A stretch of 64,000 nt of DNA from Dyella lutea (lineage in GTDB: Bacteria; Pseudomonadota; Gammaproteobacteria; Xanthomonadales; Rhodanobacteraceae), in NCBI RefSeq assembly GCF_024158035.1, contig NZ_JAMZEK010000001.1:434001-498000 (forward strand), read 5' to 3'. The notes below the pieces were generated by a model. It was not told where the DNA came from. It worked only from the letters and a program-made list of their open reading frames with translations, and ran no database searches. Both the position numbers and the translations under genes were made by a program. Positions 1-7,449 of the stretch are shown here, one piece after another. Every line of letters begins with the position of its first letter. The first letter of the stretch is position 1.

Positions 1-486
1 GTAGGCCTGCAGCAGCTCTGCCGACAGCCGGTTCTGCTCGATCATGCCCGCATAGTGCAGCGACAGCCACGCACCACCGGCCAGCAGCAGCGCGAGGCAG
101 GCCGCCACGGCGGCGACTGTCTTCCATAGCAGCAGCCGGTGCAGCCGCTGCAGCCGTTCGATCTGTCCACCGAGCTTGAGCGCAGCGGTCTTCAGTTCGC
201 CGCCGGCACGATGCAGGCGTTGCTGGTATTCCTGCACCGGCCGTTCCAGGCCACCGCCTAGCCGGTCCATCACCAGTCCCGGCAGCGCATGCAGCGAGCC
301 ATCCGCCGATTGCCGCACGATCGCCGGCACCTGCTGGCTCAACCGCTCCAGCTCGCCCGAATGCGTACGCAGGCGCTGTTCGATCTCCCCGCAGCGGCGG
401 TCGAACTGCTCCATCAGCATGGCGGTCTTGCTGATCAGGCTGGCGACCTCGGCCGTCTGCAGAGGGCCCGGTGCAGACGCGCTCAT
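1..486 (-). CDS. Hypothetical coiled-coil membrane protein (3' end outside window)
   Basis: The frame is open from an ATG at 486 to the window edge, giving 162 residues with no stop. The N-terminal ~120 residues are hydrophilic and rich in Glu, Gln, Arg and Leu (for example EQFDRRCGEIEQRLRTH), suggesting a coiled coil. A hydrophobic stretch near residues 124-148 (LLLWKTVAAVAACLALLLAGG) looks like one membrane span. Its ATG overlaps the stop of the DUF2235 gene by four bases (ATGA), so the two are translationally coupled. I do not recognise a named family. The coupling suggests a membrane accessory or partner of the hydrolase, which is inference. Confidence 0.7.
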   Translation of the reverse strand, partial: MSASAPGPLQTAEVASLISKTAMLMEQFDRRCGEIEQRLRTHSGELERLSQQVPAIVRQSADGSLHALPGLVMDRLGGGLERPVQEYQQRLHRAGGELKTAALKLGGQIERLQRLHRLLLWKTVAAVAACLALLLAGGAWLSLHYAGMIEQNRLSAELLQAY

Positions 487-1895
487 CGCTGCCAGCCCTG
501 GGATGGAATGATCGGAAGATCGGGCCTTTGCGGCGGCGATTCGCGTGTCTGCATCTGGTTGTCCACCGTCGTGCGGGCCTCCTGGCGCAATGCCTGGCCC
601 GGATCCATGGCCGCGAAGCGTTCGGTCCCTTGCCGAAAACCCGACCAGTCGTTTGCCCGTGCGGACGCGAGCATGCGATCGACCTCGTCGGATACAGCCT
701 GCGCCTGGGGGCCGACGGAGGTCGTGGGCGAGCCGGGTACCGGGCCATCCGGCATCGGTTGGCGCGGGTAGCGGGCGTTGATCGTCTCGTCGCGTGGTTC
801 GTTGTTGAACGGGTCGGCGACCTTGCCGATATCGCGGCGAGGCACCAGCAGTTCGCGATACCCCTCCGGCTTGAGCCGGTCGACCTTCGGCGTGATGCGA
901 TAGATGAACATCCCTTCTTCGGATCGGTGGACCACGTTGAGGCGCGGATCGTCCGGTTCAGGCAGCTTGGTCAGGAATGGCTGGTCACTGAGGCCGTTGA
1001 GATAGTCGATCACCAGGTTGCCGGCCCGGTTGGAGAGACCATTGCGGTGGTAGCCACCGCCCACGTCGGAGTGCGCCCCCGGCACGTAGATGCCGGCGAA
1101 GCGGCCATCCGGGGTGATGCCCGGATCGATGATGTGGTCGGACTTGAATAGCCAGCGTCGCTCGTCCGTCGCCGTCAGCTGGAAGCCGGAGATCACCGTC
1201 GGCGGCAGCCGTCGGTCATCGTTGCGCACCTCGCTGCCGGTACCGACCGGGTCCATCAAAGCCACCGCCTGGGCGACCTGGCCGGGTGGAACCAGCGGAG
1301 GAAGAGTGTATTCGACGTGCTTCACCAGTCCGTCGGAGGTGTAGGTGTATTTCGCACCAGCAGGGTTCTGGATGCCGCGCTCATGCACCAGGCGCGCAAA
1401 GATCGCGACCTCATCAGCTCCCCGGCTGAAGCCGATCTCCGCGATGCTGATCTGAGCATCGGGATCTCGCTGCTTGGTACGCCAAGCGAAGTCGGTGAAT
1501 TTCTTGTACATCGTCTCCGCCCGCTGCTCGGCGGTATAGCCATCGGCTCCGTCCAACGCACTGCGGAGCCAACTCTGCTGCGTACCAGGTCCCGCCACGT
1601 ACCCAGCCGCGATATGGCTGGAGCGTTGGTCGGCCCCCTGGCTAATCTGCTGAACGATCTTGGCGACATTGGTCTTGTGCTCGGGATCCGCCGCGGCGTC
1701 ATTCCCGGTGCCGTCCATGCCGGCCACGAAAAGATATTGATGGGGCTTACCCGCGCACACGAAGACCGGCTCATCGAAAGGAGCTATCCCCAGCCGGGCC
1801 GCCTCGTACGTTGCCAGCCGCGTTGTGTCCGCTGGATAGAAGGGTGAACCATCCCCGAGGATGCTATCAGCCTGCAACTTGTGTTTCTCAGCCAT
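483..1895 (-). CDS. DUF2235 alpha/beta hydrolase, probable T6SS/T4SS-type phospholipase effector
   Basis: 470 aa. It carries the DUF2235 signature: DGTGND (61-66), the nucleophile elbow GFSRGA (Ser157), an acidic residue in ALMDPVG (Asp215) and GAHSDVGGGY (His275), an intact Ser-Asp-His-like set. DUF2235 includes Tle-type phospholipase effectors delivered by type VI secretion in Proteobacteria, and related proteins in Xanthomonadaceae. There is no signal peptide, as expected for an injected effector. About 110 residues follow the catalytic domain, ending in a Gln/Pro-rich tail (DNQMQTRESPPQRPDLP) that could be a delivery region; I could not confirm an XVIPCD-type domain. The start has a GGGAG ribosome binding site. 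The lipoprotein gene begins upstream and the coiled-coil membrane gene overlaps downstream. No secretion apparatus gene is in the window. Confidence 0.85.
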   Translation of the reverse strand: MAEKHKLQADSILGDGSPFYPADTTRLATYEAARLGIAPFDEPVFVCAGKPHQYLFVAGMDGTGNDAAADPEHKTNVAKIVQQISQGADQRSSHIAAGYVAGPGTQQSWLRSALDGADGYTAEQRAETMYKKFTDFAWRTKQRDPDAQISIAEIGFSRGADEVAIFARLVHERGIQNPAGAKYTYTSDGLVKHVEYTLPPLVPPGQVAQAVALMDPVGTGSEVRNDDRRLPPTVISGFQLTATDERRWLFKSDHIIDPGITPDGRFAGIYVPGAHSDVGGGYHRNGLSNRAGNLVIDYLNGLSDQPFLTKLPEPDDPRLNVVHRSEEGMFIYRITPKVDRLKPEGYRELLVPRRDIGKVADPFNNEPRDETINARYPRQPMPDGPVPGSPTTSVGPQAQAVSDEVDRMLASARANDWSGFRQGTERFAAMDPGQALRQEARTTVDNQMQTRESPPQRPDLPIIPSQGWQR

Positions 1896-1914
1896 TCCTT
1901 GGCTCCCTGCTCAG

Positions 1915-2511
1915 TCAGTACGTGTGAGTCCAGGCCAGCACGACATCATCTCGGCCATTGCTATAGGGATTTCCGGGAATCTGCAGATGTTGCGTAGGGA
2001 TGAGGGCCTTCATGTACACGTTGATGGTCCGATCGTTGACCTCCAGGAAAATGCTGGGATCGAGGAATAGCCCCTGTGGATAGAGGTCGGCCGGAATCTC
2101 CCGGTCCGGCACCCGATACAAAACTTGCTCGTTCCGGAAAATCTCACCGATATCGACGGTTGCTTCATGACTGCTGCCATCCAGGGATACCCAGGACACG
2201 CGGGCAGGCGGCGGAAAATTCCGGATGCCCGCATAGGACGCGAAATTCCAGTGCTCTCGATAGTCGGAAGAGGGCGGTGGACCCGTTGGGCTATCGACCG
2301 GTTCCGGTGCGAACTCTTGGTTTACATAAATGATCCGGCAGCTTCGGGTGTTGTAGACCTTGGCGTCGAAATCGTGGGCTTTGAACCGCAACGGCAGCAG
2401 ATTGCCGTTGACCACGTGTTGTGCGACGGGCGTGTTGGACATGGCGTGGGTGCACCCGGAAAGGGGGAGAAGGGCAAAGCATGCGGCAAATACACGGGAG
2501 AGGTTCGACAA
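1915..2511 (-). CDS. Lipoprotein partner of the DUF2235 hydrolase (candidate immunity protein)
   Basis: I place the start at a TTG (2511), which has AAGGAG nine bases upstream and yields a lipoprotein signal: NLSRVFAACFALLPLSGC with lipobox LSGC. The mature ~180 residues are predicted to be periplasmic and anchored by the lipidated Cys. An upstream in-frame ATG (2757) would add ~80 residues of non-coding character and hide the signal. The body (RFKAHDFDAKVYNTRSC, EHWNFASYAG, DIGEIFRNEQVLYRVPD) resembles the DUF3304-like lipoproteins that often accompany DUF2235 effectors, but the assignment is from memory. It ends 19 bp before the hydrolase start, so one operon is likely. A periplasmic lipoprotein next to a predicted phospholipase effector suggests immunity; this is inferred from gene order. 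Confidence 0.65.
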   Translation of the reverse strand: MSNLSRVFAACFALLPLSGCTHAMSNTPVAQHVVNGNLLPLRFKAHDFDAKVYNTRSCRIIYVNQEFAPEPVDSPTGPPPSSDYREHWNFASYAGIRNFPPPARVSWVSLDGSSHEATVDIGEIFRNEQVLYRVPDREIPADLYPQGLFLDPSIFLEVNDRTINVYMKALIPTQHLQIPGNPYSNGRDDVVLAWTHTY

Positions 2512-2753
2512 GCGGCTTGGCTCCTTCGTGTCTTGCCTCCGTGGTCGCAAGGAAAGCGAACCTGGCGAGAAGGTGCCCGACGAGCAGGCCGGTCTGGGAG
2601 GGAGCGATGCGCGAATCCACCCCGATCCCTGGCTCGCGGTAGCCTCGATCCCGGACACGCAGGTGTGCGACACACGATCCGGAACATCCGGCATTTCAAT
2701 GGACCTCGCTTGCGTGGCCGCCGTCGGCGCCCAGCCTGTGGAACGGCAGGATT

Positions 2754-3653
2754 TCACGTGCCCTCCTCCTCCGAACGATGCACCACGTTCATCCGCGGGT
2801 CGTCCGGCTCGGGCTGCTCGCTGAGCAGTGGCGTGGTGCTGAGCCGATTGATGTATTCGATCAGCAGGTTCGCTGCGCGCGTGGAGAGACCATTCAGGCG
2901 GTAGCCGCCGCAGACATCCGAAAGCGAACCGGGAACCGGCAGGCTGAGGAAGCGTCCGTCGCTCGAGCGGCCTTTGCCGAGGATCGGCAGCGACTGGAAA
3001 TCAGGGCGTTGCTCGTCCGTCGCGCTGAGCTGGAAGCCGGAAATCACCGAGGAGGGCAGGCGCAGCTCTGGCGGCAGATAGCCGGTAGGGGCCAACAGGG
3101 CAAGAGCCTGGGCTGTCCGGTGCGGTGGCACAAGAACTTCACCTGTGGGGGAATGCAACCCCAGCACGTCGACCATCATCGTGAACTCGGCGCCCTGCAG
3201 GGCGCCCCAGCTGCCACCGACGATCAGCAGGCTGATCCGGGCGTCGGGGTCCTCCCTGAGCCACGCTTCCGACCGCACCGAGAGCTGCTTGTACATGGCG
3301 GCAAGCCGGGTGCCGGCAAACGCTTCGCCATGCTTGTCCAGGGTCAGCCAATTGTCGTGGGCGCAGTCGGTGCTTACGTAACCGGTGCCAATCGACTTGG
3401 GCGCCGTACCCCGGATCAGCTGCTGGTGGATCCAGGCTACGGTGGTGGGCTCGGTGGGTCCCTTGCGCGCCTGTTTCCAGCTGCAATCGAACAGCGCAAC
3501 GAAAAGACGATCGTGGGCGCCCGGCGTCGATGACGTCGACACCGGGCGGGTGGCACGCGTCGGTATCACCGGCGCGGTTGCGGCCTGCGACCGGATCGGC
3601 AGCCATCCGGTCATGGCCAGCAGTAGGGCGAGCGCTGCGTGCTTCCTTGGCAT
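2754..3653 (-). CDS. Secreted, catalytically degenerate and truncated DUF2235 paralogue
   Basis: 299 aa from an ATG with a GGGAG ribosome binding site. A Sec-type signal peptide (residues 1-25, ALALLLAMTGWLPIRSQAA) marks it as exported, unlike its paralogue at 483-1895. The two share long blocks (SSVISGFQLSATDEQ, the PEPDDPRMNVVHRSEE region), so they are related by duplication. Here DGTGND has become FDCSWK (55-60), the acidic residue is lost (ALLAPTG, Ala188) and the His of GAHSD is Leu244 (GSLSD). Only the Ser of GGSWGA (Ser148) remains. It ends right after VVHRSEE, where the paralogue continues for ~150 residues. It is either a decaying copy or a pseudoenzyme recruited as a periplasmic binding partner. 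Confidence 0.75.
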   Translation of the reverse strand: MPRKHAALALLLAMTGWLPIRSQAATAPVIPTRATRPVSTSSTPGAHDRLFVALFDCSWKQARKGPTEPTTVAWIHQQLIRGTAPKSIGTGYVSTDCAHDNWLTLDKHGEAFAGTRLAAMYKQLSVRSEAWLREDPDARISLLIVGGSWGALQGAEFTMMVDVLGLHSPTGEVLVPPHRTAQALALLAPTGYLPPELRLPSSVISGFQLSATDEQRPDFQSLPILGKGRSSDGRFLSLPVPGSLSDVCGGYRLNGLSTRAANLLIEYINRLSTTPLLSEQPEPDDPRMNVVHRSEEEGT

Positions 3654-3837
3654 GGAGTCTCCCTGGGTCCTTGCAGGGGATGATCCGGCCCGCGGGCCAG
3701 ATCCGTGGGGAAGCATGGTAGGCGATGGAAAATCCCTGGCGCTGTGAGCGCATGCCGGTTTTTGGGTCATCGTGCGGCGATGACGTGCCTGAACGGCGTG
3801 CGGCATACCCCACGCGGGTCCGGTGTTCATGACTTCA

Positions 3838-3859
3838 TGTGTGGAGTAAATTGCACACA
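3838..3859. promoter_or_regulatory. Inverted repeat, candidate operator of the Xre-RES module
   Basis: TGTGTG and CACACA form perfect 6-bp arms around a 10-bp AT-rich spacer, ending 21 bp before the antitoxin ATG. Antitoxins of this type usually repress their own promoter by binding such a repeat. The role is inferred from position. Confidence 0.45.
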
Positions 3860-3880
3860 AGCTGCATATAGGAACATCGT

Positions 3881-4273
3881 ATGGTTTCCAGTCCGCAAGC
3901 GGCGATCCTGCCCCTGGCCGGTCTCGGCGGCCCGGCCCTGCGCAGTTTTTTCCGGCTGGCCGAGGTTTGGAAGCTGCGCGTGGCAGAGCAGCGCAGGTTG
4001 CTGGGTGATCCGCCGGAGTCCACCTTCTACAAGTGGAAGCGCGAGCAGGAAGGCAGCCCCGGGCGCGACGTGATCGAGCGGATCAGCTACCTGCTGGGCA
4101 TCTTCAAGGCGCTGCAGATCCTGTTTCCCGATCCGGCACAGGCCGACGCCTGGTTGCGCCGGCCGAACCAGGCGGCGCTGTTCGGCGGCCAGTCGGCGCT
4201 GGAGCGGATGCTGTCGGGCAACGTGGCCGACCTGTTCGTGGTGCGCCAGTACCTGGATGCGCAGCGCGGCTGA
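3881..4273 (+). CDS. Antitoxin of the Xre/MbcA/ParS family
   Basis: 130 aa. The N-terminal half has a helix-turn-helix-like region (RVAEQRRLLGDPPESTFYKWKRE). The C-terminal half is the MbcA/ParS/Xre toxin-binding domain (DUF2384): ISYLLGIFKALQILFPDP, then ADAWLRRPNQAALFGGQSALERML. In RES-Xre systems this protein binds the toxin, blocks its active site and represses the operon. The ATG follows AGGA at a suitable distance. It is directly upstream of the RES-domain gene on the same strand. Confidence 0.9.
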   Translation: MVSSPQAAILPLAGLGGPALRSFFRLAEVWKLRVAEQRRLLGDPPESTFYKWKREQEGSPGRDVIERISYLLGIFKALQILFPDPAQADAWLRRPNQAALFGGQSALERMLSGNVADLFVVRQYLDAQRG

Positions 4274-4361
4274 GGCTCGTCGCGGCGCCGGTCGCGACCG
4301 GGGAGACGCCGCGCCGCCAGGCTATCCACCTTCCTCCACGAACCCTCAGCCGAGCGCCGAC

Positions 4362-5051
4362 GTGACCGCCGAGACGCCCCCGATCAAGCGCATCCGCTGG
4401 AACCATGCCTATCGCATCGTGCCCAGCCGCTTTCCCCCGGTCGGGCTGTTCGACCGCATCGCCGATCCGGCCGATCTCGACGCGGTCTTCGCCATCGAGG
4501 CACTGACCAATCCGCGTCTGCGCGAGGAGGCCGACGCCCTGAAGCTGGTGCCGAAGACGCGCCGGATCAGCGGCCCCGGCAGCACGCCGGTGATGGCCGC
4601 GTTCACTCACCTCAATCCGGAGGGCAGCCGCTTCTCCGACGGCAGCTGGGGCGTGTTCTATGCCGGGCACAGCGTGGCCACGGCGGTGGAGGAAACCGTG
4701 TATCACCGCGAGCGCTTCCTTGCGGCGACGGCCGAGCCGCCCTGCGAGATCCCCATGCGCTGCTACCGCACCAGCATCACCGGTCGACTGCACGATCTGC
4801 GTGGCGGCTGGCCGCAGATGCACGATGCCCGCGACTACACCGCCAGCGTGGCGCTGGCGCGCTCGCTGCGCGAAGGTGGCTCCAACGGCATCGTCTACGA
4901 CAGCGTGCGTCATCGGGGCGGCGAGTGCGCGGCAGTGTTCTATCCCGACCTGCTCGCGCCCTGCGTGCAGTCCGAGCATCTCGTTTATCGCTGGGACGGC
5001 CGGCGCATTGTCACGGTGCTCAGGGTGTCCGAACTGCCCCGCGCGCGTTAG
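4362..5051 (+). CDS. RES-family NAD+-degrading toxin
   Basis: 229 aa from a GTG. The RES domain is visible: HAYRIVPSRF with Arg18, GVFYAGHSVATAVEETVYH with Glu110, and SNGIVYDSVRH with Ser181 give the Arg-Glu-Ser set. RES toxins degrade NAD+ and stop growth until neutralised by the Xre partner. An alternative ATG at 4257 would overlap the antitoxin by 17 bp and add 35 low-complexity residues. I prefer the GTG because the protein then begins just before the conserved IRWNHAYRIVPSR block, although its ribosome binding site is weak. Confidence 0.88.
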   Translation: MTAETPPIKRIRWNHAYRIVPSRFPPVGLFDRIADPADLDAVFAIEALTNPRLREEADALKLVPKTRRISGPGSTPVMAAFTHLNPEGSRFSDGSWGVFYAGHSVATAVEETVYHRERFLAATAEPPCEIPMRCYRTSITGRLHDLRGGWPQMHDARDYTASVALARSLREGGSNGIVYDSVRHRGGECAAVFYPDLLAPCVQSEHLVYRWDGRRIVTVLRVSELPRAR

Positions 5052-5088
5052 GGTTCGCTCTCCCCACCCGCTGTCACGAGAGGTCCGC

Positions 5089-5769
5089 ATGAACCGCTGG
5101 ATGCTGCTGCCCCTGCTTGCCCTGCTGCCTGTGCTGGGCCTGGCGCACGAGCGCGATGCCGCGAACGACCACACGATCTGGAACAAGGACATCGCTGCCT
5201 TCGAAGCGGCCGATCAGGCACAGCCGCCGGCACCGGGCGCGGTACTGTTCATCGGCAGTTCGTCGATCCGTTTCTGGACCAGCGTGGCGAGCGATTTTCC
5301 TGAAGTGCGCACGATCAACCGCGGCTTCGGCGGTTCGGAGATCAACGACTCCACATACTTCGCCGATCGCATCGTGGCGCCGTACCGGCCCAGCGCCATC
5401 GTGATGTACGCGGGCGACAACGACATCGCGGCCGGCGACAGTCCGGGCTTCGTGCTGAAGGAGTTCCAGGGTTTCGTGCGCAAGGCACGAGCCGTCACGC
5501 CCGGCGTGCCGATCGCCTTCATCGCGATCAAGCCGAGCATGGCGCGCAAGGCGCTATTGCCGCGGATCCGCGAGGCGAACGACAAGATCCGCGACTGGGC
5601 CGCCACGCAGTCGGGCGTGACCTACCTGGACATTTTCACGCCGATGCTCGGTCCGGACGGCCAGCCGCAGCTGAAGTGGTTCCGCCCGGACGGTCTGCAC
5701 ATGAACCGCAGCGGCTACGAGCTGTGGATCGGCATCGTGAAGCCGTGGGTCGATGCGCACGGGCGGTGA
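5089..5769 (+). CDS. Secreted SGNH/GDSL-type esterase
   Basis: 226 aa with an N-terminal signal peptide (MLLPLLALLPVLGLAHE). The SGNH hydrolase blocks appear in order: block I FIGSSSIRFW with the nucleophile Ser, block II NRGFGGSEI with the oxyanion Gly, block III YAGDNDI with the Asn, and block V DGLHMN with the Asp-His pair. It is a probable periplasmic or secreted esterase or acylhydrolase; the substrate cannot be read from sequence. The start has GAGAGG upstream. An open frame extending far upstream only overlaps the RES gene. It appears monocistronic. Confidence 0.88.
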   Translation: MNRWMLLPLLALLPVLGLAHERDAANDHTIWNKDIAAFEAADQAQPPAPGAVLFIGSSSIRFWTSVASDFPEVRTINRGFGGSEINDSTYFADRIVAPYRPSAIVMYAGDNDIAAGDSPGFVLKEFQGFVRKARAVTPGVPIAFIAIKPSMARKALLPRIREANDKIRDWAATQSGVTYLDIFTPMLGPDGQPQLKWFRPDGLHMNRSGYELWIGIVKPWVDAHGR

Positions 5770-5828
5770 ATGCAGTCGCCGCGGCAGTTCAGTCGCGGCT
5801 TGTCTTTGCTGTCCTGGTTCCTTCCGCA

Positions 5829-5853
5829 GGTCGCTCACAGGGTGAGCTCCTAC
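5829..5853. repeat. REP-like palindromic repeat
   Basis: GCTCAC-AGG-GTGAGC forms a perfect 6-bp stem with a 3-nt loop (5833-5847), flanked by GGTC and TCCTAC. Read on the minus strand it begins GTAGGAGCTCACC, the form of short interspersed repeats I recall from Stenotrophomonas and relatives. It lies between the convergent esterase and phhA genes, a usual place for REP elements. Confidence 0.5.
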
Positions 5854-5876
5854 CGGTGACCTCTTCCCCGTGGGAG

Positions 5877-6770
5877 TCAGGTATCGGCGTTGGTCGCCCA
5901 GCCCTCGCGGGTGCCGACGTTGAACACGCGGTCGCCGTCGAGCACGTCGCCGGCCGCGTGCGCCGTCTTCGCCGCGAGGCGCTGGTAGATCGGGGTGAAG
6001 TCCGGCCGCGTGGCGTCGAACAACTGCTCGAAGCTCTCGATCACGAAGTAGGTCTGCTGATAGGTGTCGATGCGGTAGCGCGTGTTCATCACGCGCTCCA
6101 GATCAAAACCGATGCGGTTCGGCGCGTCCGAGTCCAGGCAGTAGATCGACTCGCCCTTGGAGCTGACGATGCCGGCGCCGTAGATGCGCAGGCCGTCCGG
6201 CGTGTTGATCAGCCCGAATTCCACCGTGTACCAGTACAGGCGCGTGAGGTTCATCAGCGCTTCGGGGCCGATCCCGAACGCCTTCATGCCGCCGCGGCCG
6301 TAGGCCTGCATGTAGTCGGCGAACACCGGGTTGAGCAGCAGCGGCACGTGGCCGAACAGATCGTGGAACAGGTCCGGCTCGCTGAGGTAGTCCAGCTGGT
6401 CCGGCTTGCGGATCCACCAGCTCACCGGGAAGCGGCGATTGGCCAGGTGGTCGAAGAACACCTCGTCGGGCAGCAGGCCTTCCACGGCCACGATCTGCCA
6501 GCCGGTGGTCTTGCCCAGCAGCGCGTTCAGGTCGGCGAACTTCGGGATGCCGTTCTCGCCTATCCCGAAACGCTCCACGCCCTCCAGGAACTCGGCACAG
6601 GCGCGCCCGGGCAGCAGCTCGCGCTGGCGCCGGTACAGCGTGTTCCACACCTCGTGGTCGGTGGCGGTGTAACTGTCCCAGGGTTGCTCGACGACGCCGG
6701 TGGCATACACCGGCACGTAGCCGCGGTCGGTCTGCTGGTGCTCGACCCGGCGTGGCGTGGCGTGGTCCAT
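5877..6770 (-). CDS. phhA: Phenylalanine-4-hydroxylase
   Basis: 297 aa, the usual length of the single-domain bacterial enzyme. It converts phenylalanine to tyrosine with O2 and a tetrahydropterin at a mononuclear iron. The iron ligands are clear: His136 and His141 in FHDLFGHVP, and Glu184 in YWYTVEFGL. The family block RRFPVSWWIRKPDQLDYL is also present. It is transcribed divergently from an AsnC/Lrp-family regulator across a 136-bp AT-rich gap with inverted repeats, so control by that regulator is likely. No pterin carbinolamine dehydratase gene (phhB) is adjacent. Confidence 0.96.
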   Translation of the reverse strand: MDHATPRRVEHQQTDRGYVPVYATGVVEQPWDSYTATDHEVWNTLYRRQRELLPGRACAEFLEGVERFGIGENGIPKFADLNALLGKTTGWQIVAVEGLLPDEVFFDHLANRRFPVSWWIRKPDQLDYLSEPDLFHDLFGHVPLLLNPVFADYMQAYGRGGMKAFGIGPEALMNLTRLYWYTVEFGLINTPDGLRIYGAGIVSSKGESIYCLDSDAPNRIGFDLERVMNTRYRIDTYQQTYFVIESFEQLFDATRPDFTPIYQRLAAKTAHAAGDVLDGDRVFNVGTREGWATNADT

Positions 6771-6834
6771 GGCGTGGCTCCCGAAGTGGCTTGCAGGTGC
6801 ACCATCATACGGACTGGTCCGCGCACGAGGCTTG

Positions 6835-6871
6835 TTTTATTGCTGAACAAGTCGTTACATCAACAATAAAA
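6835..6871. promoter_or_regulatory. Inverted repeat between phhA and asnC-type gene, probable Lrp/AsnC operator
   Basis: TTTTATTG (6835-6842) and CAATAAAA (6864-6871) are perfect 8-bp arms around a 21-bp spacer, in a strikingly AT-rich intergenic region. Further symmetric matches lie inside (TGA/TCA). Lrp/AsnC regulators bind AT-rich imperfect palindromes between divergent genes, so this is the best operator candidate. Confidence 0.55.
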
Positions 6872-6886
6872 TTCTTCATACATCCA

Positions 6887-6901
6887 TTTATGCAGAATAA
6901 A
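6887..6901. promoter_or_regulatory. Second small inverted repeat overlapping the asnC-type leader
   Basis: TTTAT-GCAGA-ATAAA is a short palindrome ending five bases before the regulator ATG. It echoes the half-site of the larger upstream repeat and could be an autoregulatory site blocking ribosome or polymerase access. Confidence 0.35.
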
Positions 6902-6906
6902 GTTGC

Positions 6907-7383
6907 ATGACGAGCCTGGACCGTACCGATCTGCGCCTGCTAGCCGAGCTGCAGCGCGACGGCCGCGTGACCAATGCCGAACTGGCCGAACGGGTCAGCC
7001 TGTCGCCGTCCGCCTGCCTGCGCCGGGTGCAGCGACTGGAGGCGGAGGGCGTGATCGCCGGCTACGCCGCCCAGGTCGATCCGCAGGCGGTGGGCCTCGG
7101 TCTGCAGGCCTTCGTGCGCGTGCAGCTGGCCAAGCACGAGGCGGCGGCGATCGAGCGCTTCGTCGGCCAGGTCAACGCGTGGGAGGAGGTCGTCGCCTGC
7201 CACGCCTTGACCGGCGACATGGACTACCTGATGCATGTCTACGTGGCCGATCTGGAGCATTTCTCGCGCTTCCTGCTTGATCGCCTGCTGACCGCGGCCG
7301 GCGTGGCCGACGTGAATTCCAGCTTCGTGCTGCGTACGGTGAAGCGTTCGCCCTCGTTGCCACTGGGCCAGGTCGGCGCCTGA
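6907..7383 (+). CDS. Lrp/AsnC-family transcriptional regulator
   Basis: 158 aa, standard for the family. An N-terminal winged helix-turn-helix (LDRTDLRLLAELQRDGRVTNAELAERVSLSPSACLRRVQRLE) is followed by the RAM ligand-binding domain (VVACHALTGDMDYLMHVYVADLEHFSRFLLDRL). It probably senses an amino acid and regulates the divergent phhA, sharing the AT-rich repeats between them. The ribosome binding site is poor, consistent with low or autoregulated expression. Confidence 0.93.
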   Translation: MTSLDRTDLRLLAELQRDGRVTNAELAERVSLSPSACLRRVQRLEAEGVIAGYAAQVDPQAVGLGLQAFVRVQLAKHEAAAIERFVGQVNAWEEVVACHALTGDMDYLMHVYVADLEHFSRFLLDRLLTAAGVADVNSSFVLRTVKRSPSLPLGQVGA

Positions 7384-7449
7384 ACCGGCCCCCCACCCTG
7401 CCTTGCGACGTATGTCGTTGCGGCGAACTAACGCTAAACTAACTGGCTG

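Noticed and set aside
471-1151. Long plus-strand frame opposite the DUF2235 gene
   Set aside because: It is the antisense shadow of a gene with clear domain motifs; its translation has no recognisable motif.
2512-2757. N-terminal extension of the lipoprotein frame to ATG 2757
   Set aside because: The extension would bury the lipobox 100 residues in, lacks a ribosome binding site and has low-complexity composition.
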